DNA of 29,666 nt from Chara braunii (Eukaryota > Streptophyta > Charophyceae > Charales > Characeae), in NCBI GenBank assembly GCA_003427395.1, contig BFEA01000211.1, positions 1,246,101 to 1,275,766 of the forward strand, written 5' to 3'. Numbering within the stretch: the first letter of the stretch is position 1; each line of letters starts with the position of its first letter. A program made the position numbers and the translations under genes. Below, piece after piece: positions 10,729 to 18,562 of the stretch. The notes beneath the pieces are model-generated. The model did not search any database. It had not been told where the DNA came from and saw only the letters and a list, made by a program, of their open reading frames with translations.

Positions 10729-11433
10729 TAAAAAAGACACAGAGGTCATACCTCCGAATTCCTCATCTTCAGCCTTCGGATAGGAGTTTCCACCCACGAG
10801 GACGCGATCACCTAAGTCCTCGACTTCCAGTATGCGCCCTTCTTCCTTGGTGAGAGGTGTCCCATACTTCTTCTCGCGGAATCGCAGCGAGCGACTCGCG
10901 AGGGTGGCTGGCTTGCGTGTGCCAGCAGTCGCCAAGGCCGCTCTGTTCCTCGGATCTCGAGGCTCGACCATCTCTATCATAATTCGGCCACCATCTGGAC
11001 GCTTAATAAAAAACATCTGACTTTCATCCAGTCGCTCTATAGTAACCGCATGAACGTGGCTCAGCCACGTGCGTCCTAGTAGTAGCTCCGAACTGCAGTC
11101 CCTGACCGCGAAGATAGGCATACGTACGCGCCAACCTTCGACCTCTATGACCGCCTTATGACAGACCCCAGAGATCTTCTGCTTTCGTTCATCGGCTGTT
11201 TCTATCTCAAACAGGTAGGACCTGTCCAAGTTAAATCCTAATCGCACATCGAGCTCCTCGTCTATGATGACAACTTCACTGCTATTATCAATCACTCCTT
11301 GGAGAACTATCTCATCGTTGAGAATGGTGTCAATTGTCCCACTCCCTATAATGTAAAACTTATCTAGTGGCACTCCTTCCATTTCGTCCAAATAGACTGT
11401 AGCCTCGCGTTTGGCCTTTGCGCTTACTCCTGA
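10681..11433 (-). pseudogene. Retropepsin-type aspartic protease, element 1
   Basis: The open frame reaches 11607, but codons right of about 11434 are antisense to a gag fragment and are not part of this protein. The protease core shows VIDNSSEVVIIDEELDVRLGF, where the catalytic Asp is present and the usual D-x-G is D-N-S (codon AGC, one transition from Gly GGC). About 75 residues on, SSELLLGRTWL is the second conserved strand and flap-side motif. The enzyme would process the Gag-Pol polyprotein. Gly to Ser in the active-site triad probably weakens it. The frame ends at a TAG (10681-10683) just past the candidate frameshift signal. Confidence 0.85.
10705..10735 (-). promoter_or_regulatory. 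Candidate -1 programmed ribosomal frameshift signal (PR to RT)
   Basis: On the minus strand the protease-frame codons TCT TTT TTA form the X XXY YYZ heptamer TTTTTTA (10735-10729), the same heptamer HIV-1 uses. An 8-nt spacer (10728-10721) follows, then a perfect stem GCCCCC/GGGGGC with loop TGCG (10720-10705). The protease frame stops at 10681-10683, 15 codons after the heptamer, while the -1 frame opens straight into RT. A plain loss of one T from a longer T run would give the same arrangement, and other frame breaks in this element are mutational. Confidence 0.5.
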
Positions 11434-11784
11434 TACTGCCACAGTGGGTACCTCTGGCTTGGAGGGGGTCAAAAGAGAAAAGTTGAAAAGGGTTGTAGGG
11501 ATGAGGGGCACGGAAAGGGGAAATGCGGAGGCGGCAAATATGGCTCTGGAGGGAAGAAAGCAAGTTGGGAAAAAAATACTTGCAGACATTGTGCCAAAGA
11601 AGGGCACATAATGAAGTTTTGTCGGGAACGAAGGGTCGATGAGGCAAGCGGTCTGATAAGGACTAATATTGAGGGAGGCGTTTTCGACAGGGCCGGGAAG
11701 TGTATCGACCCAACCATCCTAGGGGGAATACGGAAGGAGGCTTTGTGGCGAGATGCAACATCGAGCACGGCCTCGGGAAAGTAG
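11434..11784 (+). pseudogene. Gag C-terminal fragment with CCHC zinc knuckle, opposite strand
   Basis: An open plus-strand frame without a start codon begins after a TGA at 11431 and ends at TAG 11782-11784. After a Gly/Lys-rich stretch (KYGSGGKKASWEKN) it reads CRHCAKEGHIMKFC, a perfect C-X2-C-X4-H-X4-C knuckle at 11581-11622. Then come RRVDEASGLIRTN and GGVFDRAGKCIDP, as in the C-terminus of gypsy Gag proteins. The knuckle binds element RNA during packaging. The fragment points away from the protease that adjoins it on the minus strand, so the two cannot be one transcription unit. It could come from an inversion, a second nested element, or a gag-only element. No pol follows on the plus strand. 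Confidence 0.82.
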
Positions 11785-12013
11785 TCGTAAAGAGTAAGGG
11801 TTTGTGGGAAAAGGGTCTAGAAATTTAAGTAGACTGTAAGTATAAGCGGGAAATCCTAATTATATAGCTGCTGCAGATAGGCACAGCGTACAGAGGGAAG
11901 GGATTTTCGTAATGATGGTCCGGTAAGGTGGCCTGAGTTATAGACCGGGGGGGTCCCAATAGAACAACTGTATAGGTGGAAAATGTTAGGTCTGCCTCAC
12001 ATCATGTTATTGG
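11785..12013. other. Unassigned stretch after the gag fragment
   Basis: No pol-like frame, RNA gene or repeat seen. Confidence 0.6.
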
Positions 12014-12056
12014 AATGCCTCAGGTAGATGGAGCACGGAGTGACCCTGAGGGCATT
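12014..12056. repeat. Bulged inverted repeat (11 bp)
   Basis: AATGCC-TCAGG (12014-12024) pairs with CCTGA-G-GGCATT (12045-12056), with one bulged G at 12050 and a 20-nt loop. The helix-bulge-helix form resembles the hairpin array at 18563-19435. Confidence 0.75.
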
Positions 12057-12326
12057 GTTACGAAGTAGGGATCTGTTTCATTAAGTCTATTGATCGAAAG
12101 AAGAAGATATGAGACCTACGTCGTGCCTAGGCCTAGATAGGCGTATAGGTGTGAGAGGTAGGAGAGGTTTGGGAAAAAACCTAAGCGTGGGGGAGATATG
12201 CCATCTAGCCGAGGGAGGAAGTTGCAGGACTGGTGTATGGGCGACTTCTAGCCTTACCTTTCTTTGGATATGTGGATATGTCCTGTATTACTTGGGTCTC
12301 TCGGATTGAGAAATATGGCTACGTTG

Positions 12327-12358
12327 TGATCAAACTGTTTTAGCTATAGCTTTGGTCA
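12327..12358. repeat. Inverted repeat (8 bp, one G-U)
   Basis: TGATCAAA/TTTGGTCA with a 16-nt loop that contains GCTATAGC. Isolated 8-bp stems can occur by chance in a region this size. Confidence 0.4.
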
Positions 12359-12400
12359 GGGAAACCGCATTTAGTTATTGTGTGATACTAGTGACGATTT

Positions 12401-12480
12401 GAGTTGAGATTGTTCAACTCCGAGTGTATATATGTAATTCGAGACATTTGGCTCGCGTTTGAGCTGGGGTATTGTACCCC
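12401..12480. repeat. Two adjacent short hairpins
   Basis: GAGTTGA/TCAACTC with a 6-nt loop (12401-12420), and GGGGTA/TACCCC with loop TTG (12466-12480). The second is compact and GC-rich at its base. Confidence 0.5.
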
Positions 12481-12622
12481 TGTGTATGTATTGAGTTGAG
12501 GCCTTATCCGAGATTATCTTTTGTATATGACGATCACAATCACTCTCACATGTGTGGACTTTATCCTGATGAATGGTGATTTTGTGTGGATTTTGTGAGA
12601 ATGAATGAGAGTGAACTGTCTA

Positions 12623-12683
12623 CTCTCCGGTATACTCGTGCGATCTGCCCACGGGCGGGTGATAGGGCCGAGTATAAGGAGAG
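12623..12683. repeat. Interrupted inverted repeat (14 bp)
   Basis: CTCTCC-GG-TATACTCG (12623-12638) pairs with CGAGTATA-A-GGAGAG (12669-12683). An internal loop separates the two helices, again a helix-bulge-helix layout. Confidence 0.75.
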
Positions 12684-12776
12684 GCAGTGCAGTTTGTTGC
12701 GTGACAAAAATGTAAGAATCCTAAGGGATTTTGCGAGCCTCTGAGACTCGAATACTTACCATGTCGGATGTTTTAC

Positions 12777-12882
12777 GGTTGAGTTGCAAAGAGGGCCCAC
12801 AAGCAGGCCCCTCAGTTGAGTTGGTTCGTGGTTGAGTTGTGGAGAGGACCCACAAGTAGGCCTCTCAGTTTGAGTTGTTCTA
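12777..12882. repeat. Two-copy ~53-bp tandem repeat, each copy a hairpin
   Basis: Both units contain GGTTGAGTTG, a hairpin and CTCAGTT(T)GAGTTG. Hairpin 1 (12791-12813) pairs GAGGG-CC with GG-C-CCCTC; hairpin 2 (12842-12866) pairs GAGAGG-A-CC with GG-CCTCTC. The loop CACAAGYA is kept while the arms differ on both sides, so pairing is maintained. Confidence 0.75.
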
Positions 12883-12899
12883 TGGTTGAGTTGTTTTAT

Positions 12900-13560
12900 G
12901 ATTGAGACCCCTTCGGATTAAGGAAGGTGAAAATGTTATTTATCGGAAGACTCATCCCCAAAAAAAGGGGTGTTTTAAAAAGGGTCGTGTGATAGCTCAT
13001 CCTAAGAAGAGAGGGACGGCTGGGAGACCTATTGAGCGAGACCTCCTTCGTGTGAAAGGTGGTTAATGAATCTAAGGGCATGGTAAGCAGTGTTTGAGTT
13101 TATAAAGTTTGACAAAAAGGGGCCATGTTTGCTTGAGATTTTTGAGAAAGTCGCAAAAGAGTGCAGGGCGAAAAATGTCTCAGGATGGGTGGCTGCTGGC
13201 TCTGATCAGGTCAGGGGTCACGGCCTTGTGGACCTAGCGGTGATTTTGTTTGTGATTGTGCGAAGGATGCCATGCCTTTCATGGGAGGGCTGGTAAATGC
13301 CTTCAGACCCCTGCGTAATCTCGCGGTGGGCCTGTGATTGGTTTTGCGACGCTCCGTCTAACCACTTGTGCTCGTTCTGGGACATATTGGAGGAATACCA
13401 AGCTAAGCGGTAAAGATTAACACCTCTAGGGCGTAACCCCAGTGGATGGCTGCTAACCGGCGCAACCTGCCTGCGGGACCGCGGAGTAAGAGTTTAAGGG
13501 GAGTTGCCCGCCCCAGGGAAATTACCCCGTGGGATAGTGAAGGTTAAGTTTTTTGGGAAA
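12900..13560. other. Unassigned non-coding stretch
   Basis: Short ORFs only, without recognisable domains. A short CCCC-A7-GGGG hairpin lies near 12957-12971. Nothing else seen. Confidence 0.55.
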
Positions 13561-13610
13561 TCCTGATTGAATGTTTATCAGGAAAAGACCTATCGTTGCA
13601 TAACCAACGA
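13561..13610. repeat. Two neighbouring short hairpins
   Basis: TCCTGAT/ATCAGGA with a 9-nt loop (13561-13583), and TCGTTG/CAACGA with loop CATAAC (13593-13610). Confidence 0.45.
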
Positions 13611-13642
13611 GGGTACTGCCGCTAAAATAACAATGCGGTGGG

Positions 13643-13674
13643 CCGTAGTCCTGGTCCGATCAGCCAGGCTATGG
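13643..13674. repeat. Bulged hairpin (11 bp)
   Basis: CCGTAG-T-CCTGG (13643-13654) pairs with CCAGG-CTATGG (13664-13674). There is one G-U pair, one bulged T and a 9-nt loop TCCGATCAG. Confidence 0.75.
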
Positions 13675-13825
13675 TGGACCAAGATGAAGACATAGCCTTT
13701 CTGTATTAGACTGCAGAAAAGACCTGAGTGAATATTAAGTATACATATATACATATGTGTATTTGATTGCGATAGATTTTCTGAGAAGGAAGCGAGAGTG
13801 CCTTCAAAGGTCTCGGTTAGGGCTC

Positions 13826-13857
13826 GTGTCCCTAGTCTTGGCCATGACTAGGGACAC
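13826..13857. repeat. Perfect 12-bp hairpin
   Basis: GTGTCCCTAGTC (13826-13837) pairs perfectly with GACTAGGGACAC (13846-13857) around the loop TTGGCCAT. Flanking TCTCGGTT and AACGAGA could extend it with unpaired bases. A 12-bp perfect stem is unlikely by chance here. Confidence 0.9.
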
Positions 13858-14058
13858 CCAACGAGAAATCGAAGGTTGTCTAGGACCGGGGAGAGGATGA
13901 TTGGGAAGGCCTTTGGAACTTATGCTGTCATTGTCCTGGCACCATATAGTTGTGGAGGCATGGTTTGATGGAGGCCTCTACCCTGTGTTTGTCGGCTAAT
14001 CGGATTGGTTCCTCTTTTGTCAGCATCTTGGGTAATCTGACAACTTTTCGATTTTGCG

Positions 14059-14124
14059 AAGCGACGGGGACGTCGCTTAATGTGGTCCGGTAAGCTGTCG
14101 GCGCGAATACCCTTACAAGGGTAT
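14059..14124. repeat. Two 8-bp hairpins
   Basis: AAGCGACG/CGTCGCTT with loop GGGA (14059-14078), and ATACCCTT/AAGGGTAT around AC (14107-14124). Confidence 0.6.
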
Positions 14125-14562
14125 CCGCCCTCGTTTTTGCAAATGACCAAAAAACGAGTTTGGTCTAAAGTTAAGTATACCGCGCGAGGCGCGATTGCGT
14201 CTGTGCGGTTACGATGGCCGGATGGTTGACTGAAACAAAGGGTGTGTGGGCGCGCAGGTTTGAGGCGCGCGTGATTCCGTTTCTATCGTTGACTATAGAG
14301 CCGGCGTGGACGCCAGTCGGTTCGTTTCTATTTTTATCTTTATTTTTTATTTTTGTTTATTCTTTATTAGACTAGGATTTAAGGATATTTTTCTGTTGTT
14401 GGCACGTTTGATTGAGTTACTCGTGCGTACGGAAGACGATCTCGACGGCGGAGACGAAGGCGACAGTGCGACTGCGGTAGGTCTTGGCACGCGGAGTGGC
14501 GCGAGTGGCGGCTGTGGTATAGCTTGGTAAGTCGGCGCAGACGCTGGGCGGCCGCGCACACG
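14125..14562. other. Unassigned non-coding stretch
   Basis: GC-rich with a T-rich patch at 14325-14370. ORFs on both strands lack domains. Confidence 0.55.
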
Positions 14563-14787
14563 GTTGTAGGCAGAGATGAGGCGCAGGCTAATTTCCCTGG
14601 CCCTGAGCGCAACGCCGCACCACCCTATATGGCGCTCCGCGGATATTGGTCTCAGGCTTGGGCTTAGCCCTATAGGTTATGATACTGGGTTGACACGGCG
14701 GAGGTTCGGGGATCGAGGCCAGCGGGCGTCGGCGCAGCAGCAGCAGAGCAACGTGGAGCGAAACCTGAGGGGTTGAGGGCCCTGTGG
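14563..14787. repeat. 225-bp direct repeat, copy 1 (artefactual duplication)
   Basis: Identical over all 225 bases to 14826-15050. The only thing between them is a 38-bp synthetic junction, so this is one genomic segment represented twice. The 66-aa ORFs inside both copies are the same sequence and have no recognisable domain. Confidence 0.95.
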
Positions 14788-14825
14788 CTGTCTCTTATAC
14801 ACATCTAGATGTGTATAAGAGACAG
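14788..14825. other. Nextera (Tn5 mosaic-end) mate-pair junction adapter
   Basis: CTGTCTCTTATACACATCT (14788-14806) is followed at once by its reverse complement AGATGTGTATAAGAGACAG (14807-14825). These are the 19-bp hyperactive Tn5 mosaic ends, joined as in the Illumina Nextera mate-pair circularisation junction. This is synthetic sequence left in the assembly, not a biological palindrome. Confidence 0.98.
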
Positions 14826-15050
14826 GTTGTAGGCAGAGATGAGGCGCAGGCTAATTTCCCTGGCCCTGAGCGCAACGCCGCACCACCCTATATGGCGCTC
14901 CGCGGATATTGGTCTCAGGCTTGGGCTTAGCCCTATAGGTTATGATACTGGGTTGACACGGCGGAGGTTCGGGGATCGAGGCCAGCGGGCGTCGGCGCAG
15001 CAGCAGCAGAGCAACGTGGAGCGAAACCTGAGGGGTTGAGGGCCCTGTGG
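14826..15050. repeat. 225-bp direct repeat, copy 2 (artefactual duplication)
   Basis: Exact copy of 14563-14787. The layout X-adapter-X is what a ~225-bp fragment circularised through the adapter would give. Removing 263 bp should restore the genome. Confidence 0.95.
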
Positions 15051-15882
15051 GGCTATCCCCCGCGGTTTTGTTTATGGGTGCGGCGGCGGGCCCAATCCGC
15101 GGGGTAGCGAGGTGCCAGCAACCCTGCGGTTCCCCGAAGTTTGCACTTAGTTTATTTTATTTCCCTTTTGTTTACTGTTCTTGGTCCCTTTGTTATCGCT
15201 TCCCGTTTTGGGACGCGAGACTGCAATAGGAGTGCGTGGGGGTGTGTTGTATTTGCGGGGTCGCCTGAAGTGCAATTACAAACGGTTTTCGTAGCTACGC
15301 CGGAGCCGCGCCCGACACCGTTTTGCCTAGGGCGCGGTGCCGTGGGTGTGGCAGGCACCCAAAAGCCTAGCTCAGTGGTTACACCCCTGAACTGTTGGAA
15401 TGCGGGCCAGTGTCGGACTTAGAGGGGCCGGGTGATTTCTCCAAGGTGTCGTAGGGCACTGCCACGCGGGGGACCTTCGGGACATTCGTTAAAATTGGAG
15501 CGATATAGAGAAGATTGGCATGGGCCCTCGACGCTGGTAAATGCTATAAAATGAGGGCGGGCCGACAACCATAGTTTTCTGAGAGGCGGAGGCTGTCGGA
15601 CCACGCGGTGAGAGGTCGGGTGACGGGCGCAGAGTACAGGCGGAGACCGGCAAACGGAGCACAGCGGGTATAGCAGGGAGCGACAAGTAGCAGCGGAGGT
15701 AGGAGACCGGCGAGAGTGACGAACGGGCGTTAAGGCGGCAAAGGGGGCAGATGCACCTGGACGGGGAAGGGCGCCGGGTACCTGCAACGAAGCAGGCTGA
15801 CCGAGTGCAGCCAGCGGAATGAAGACCGGACGGGTGCGGTGCCGAGGGGAGTCGAGAACCGAGGCGTGGGCATTCGAGGAAT
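15051..15882. other. Unassigned GC-rich stretch
   Basis: Open frames of 122 and 142 aa on the minus strand overlap each other and are Pro/Ser/Arg-rich without domains. A tRNA-like A box word (TAGCTCAGTGG) at 15368-15378 has no matching B box. Confidence 0.5.
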
Positions 15883-15919
15883 GAATGAACCCGGGCGCGA
15901 TATCGTGCCAGGTTCATTC
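15883..15919. repeat. 37-nt near-perfect palindrome
   Basis: GAATGAACC (15883-15891) pairs with GGTTCATTC (15911-15919), and inside it GGCGCGAT pairs with ATCGTGCC with one G-U. Only CG on one side and A on the other are unpaired. With no loop at the GATATC centre it could extrude as a cruciform. Confidence 0.9.
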
Positions 15920-16182
15920 CATAGTGGGGATGGCGGAAAGCGAACTTGGGCGCAGTCAGGGAATGAATAGCGGGCTCGATCCTTAATGGAATCGGGAGAA
16001 AGAAGGTACCAGATACGGGTTTTTTATCAGGGGAATCTGAACACGAAGTTAGATTGACTGATTAGTTAGTAGGATGTGAGTTTACTGCAAAAGGGGGTGC
16101 GCAGGCAGTATCGGGGAGGAAAACGAGTGGGGGGTGAAGATTGGCTTACCCGGCCATTTCTAGACCGTTTTTGACAGACAAG

Positions 16183-16217
16183 GAGGTCAGTTTGGGGTTT
16201 TTACCCCGGGCGACCTC
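16183..16217. repeat. Two-tier hairpin
   Basis: GAGGTC/GACCTC outside and GGGGT/ACCCC with a T4 loop inside, separated by an internal loop. Confidence 0.55.
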
Positions 16218-16527
16218 GTTGGTAAGGACAGATTAGAGGGAAAGTTAGTGGAAATAGAGTTAGTGAGAGTGGGGGCTGCGCCAAGGCCGTCGGGAAGCGG
16301 GTATGGCCGACTTCGAGAGATGGAGAGTTCACTTGATTCAGCGTGCAAGCGAGTGAAAAGAGAGGCGGGGTGAAAGTGTTTTAGTTAGGGCAAATTCGAT
16401 TTAGGTGTCAGTATCAGTAGAAGGTTAGTAGACTTGGAGTTAGGGGGAGGGTGAATCTGGACAGAGAGGTGTGCCAGATGTATTCGCGGAGTATGGCCAT
16501 GGGAGGAAACGAGAAAAAGTTGCATCC

Positions 16528-16553
16528 CGCTCGTTTCTTGATAAAAACGAGCG
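16528..16553. repeat. Perfect 9-bp hairpin
   Basis: CGCTCGTTT/AAACGAGCG around the loop CTTGATAA. A second short stem, CTCGAC/GTCGAG, lies at 16705-16723. Confidence 0.65.
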
Positions 16554-16729
16554 AGGGGAAACTTTAGACAAAGGTTTTTGGGCAGGGCGGTTTCAATGGC
16601 GCTGTTAGCTTTGGAGTTAGTGGAGCAATATTAGAGCTAGTAAAAAGATAAGGTCCGCGAGCGATGGAGAGAGAGGAGGGAGGAGTCGAGAAAATTCGTT
16701 GATCCTCGACAGAATCAGTCGAGAAAAGG

Positions 16730-18120
16730 TAGCAAATATGGGGTTCTGAGTAGGGCGATTTGACTGACGATGTTAGATCTGGAGACAGGATGTTAGTCTT
16801 AGAGTAAGGGAGAACAAAACCTGTGTGAGGGAAGGGAGTGAACCTGCCCGCCCTATAGAGAGGGATTCATTCAGTTTTCTTTATCTGAGCGATCGAAGAA
16901 GCTCGAGGTAAGTCGTGGGGTCGAAGACTTGCCGGGTTGGGTGGCGCACTGCGTGAGGTATTAGCGAAAGCGGCCCCGGTTTGACCTTCCCATCTATGAA
17001 AGAGAGGGAGGTGGTACGGGCCGAGCATAGTAAGGACGAACACGTGCGCCTCGAGCTGGCAGTGCGGAGTGGGCCGAACATCGGGCTACGCTACCAGACT
17101 GTGGGCCGATCGGGCTCCTGCCACGACGGGTCTGGCTATTTGCTGCTGCTGATGTTTTTAAGTCGCAATGCACATTGCTGTGCGCAGCCACGGTGTTTGA
17201 GCCTGCGCACGGCTGTTGAGGGGGGGCAAATTTTACTACTGGCAGGCGTACCGCTCGTCACACCAGCCTGTACGGTACCAGGCCAGCCACGAAGATGCTG
17301 ATTTACCTGCTGACCGGAGAAGTGAGGAGCAAGACCGCCGAGACTGCAGTTTGTGCCCGCTGGTTAGTGTCCTGCCGATTGTATCAAGCAACGCTACTGC
17401 AGGCAGGCCGTAGGAAGTAGGCCTGGTCGCTGGCCGGTGCGTTGTTCATCCTGCTGGAGCGGCGTAGCAAGGGAACAACAGTAGAGCCTGCTGCAGACAG
17501 TTGTGCTGTTTCAAGCTCGCTGTTCTGCTGCAGGCTACTTCAGGACTTGCTGCTCCGTCGTGCTGCGTTTAAACGCTCGCCCAACCACATTTCAGCAGCA
17601 ACTGGTGCTAAACTTGTTGGAGGGCTACTGTACTATTGCCGGCACGGGCGCGTGAACCACCATACGCTCACGGCACTGCGCACTGTTAGGCCTTCCGTGG
17701 CTCGCTGCGGTACACTCCGCCGACTGTTTCGGTTGAGCTCCTACCTCGGTGGTGGCGGTGTACCTTGCTGTTCGGGCTGCGTTTTCTGCTATGGCCCCGA
17801 CCGGGGTACTGCAGGCTGCTGCGCTGTTTTGGCTGCGACCGTCTTGAGGACCATATGGCTGCAGCGTCACTTTGGGAGGCGGACATGCGGTGTTAGCAGG
17901 GTGACTGAACGACAAGGAAGGTGGTTGTGGCAGTTTAAAGTAGTGGTAAAAGGGGTTAGTGTCGCAGCCTGGGAGTTCGTCATAGGGGAGCTGTTCAGCG
18001 GCGTGACTTCGGTTTGATCAAGTTGTTACGGTTTGGCCGCCATTGCGGGGCCCTCAGGCGCATGAAGGTAACGAGGCCCTCTCTTGCGACTCTGTGAGCA
18101 CCCTTCTTGGATCGGAGAGC
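16730..18120. other. Unassigned stretch with long chance frames
   Basis: The longest frame (17442-18017 +, 191 aa) is Cys/Arg/Leu/Val-rich and has no recognisable domain. The underlying DNA is rich in CTGCTG and GCAGG words, which suppress stops. I do not call a gene. Confidence 0.5.
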
Positions 18121-18252
18121 CTCAAACCCGCCTCCTTCTGCCTTTCTAAGTCTAAGTCTAGTCTGTGGTTCTAAGAGGAAGGCGGCAGGCGGGATTGCAA
18201 CCGTTAGGACCGCCGCAAGACTCTGTGGGGAGTCATCCCACCGATTGCGGGA

Positions 18253-18286
18253 GCCTTGTCAGAGCCTAGGCGAGGCTCTGGAGGCA
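18253..18286. repeat. Two-tier hairpin (8 bp plus 4 bp)
   Basis: CAGAGCCT/AGGCTCTG (18260-18280) around AGGCG, flanked by GCCT/AGGC. TTCTAAG words in the preceding 100 bp recall the loop of the downstream array. Confidence 0.6.
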
Positions 18287-18562
18287 GGGAATTGAAGGTA
18301 ATTGTTGCTTTCCCTTTATAAACCTAGGTATAACCCCTATCTGTACATCTTTCTATAGTTGGCTGAGTGTGTTGCATGTACCCCTACTTTGACTTTAGTT
18401 TGAATTTCAGGACATAAGTCAGACTAAGTAAAGGAATGCCTTTGCAGTCCCAGTTTCAGTTTTGTTGGTTGCCTGAACGCAGATTGCGAACAAAAGGGGA
18501 ATTGCATCAGGGGGAAGGTTGGGAGAAAGGTGGTTTTGCCTGAGATTGGATGGGTGTTATAG

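Larger units (their letters stand above)
7365..11433 (-). mobile_element. Ty3/gypsy LTR retrotransposon 1 (5'-truncated, degenerate)
   Basis: Read on the minus strand from 11433, the order is retropepsin, reverse transcriptase, RNase H, integrase zinc finger, integrase DDE core and integrase C-terminal domain. PR-RT-RH-IN is the diagnostic order of Ty3/gypsy (Metaviridae) rather than Ty1/copia. No chromodomain follows the integrase; a long Lys/Arg-rich tail does. Gag is missing on this strand. Three frame changes (PR to RT, zinc finger to integrase core, core to C-terminal domain) and at least seven in-frame stops show decay, except that the first frame change may be programmed. Flanking LTRs and a primer-binding site were not found. 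Confidence 0.93.

Noticed and set aside
11435-11607. N-terminal ~57 residues of the 308-codon protease frame
   Set aside because: They are antisense to the plus-strand gag knuckle fragment and have no protease-like features.
14788-14825. 38-bp perfect palindrome as a biological site or transposon end
   Set aside because: It matches two joined Tn5 mosaic-end adapters and is flanked by an exact duplication, so it is synthetic.
15368-15378. tRNA gene or tRNA-derived SINE from the A box word TAGCTCAGTGG
   Set aside because: No B box, no cloverleaf and no acceptor pairing in the next 80 bases.
17442-18017. 191-codon open frame as a host gene
   Set aside because: Cys/Arg/Leu-rich translation without any domain, in DNA full of CTGCTG words that avoid stops; overlapping frames are open on the other strand.
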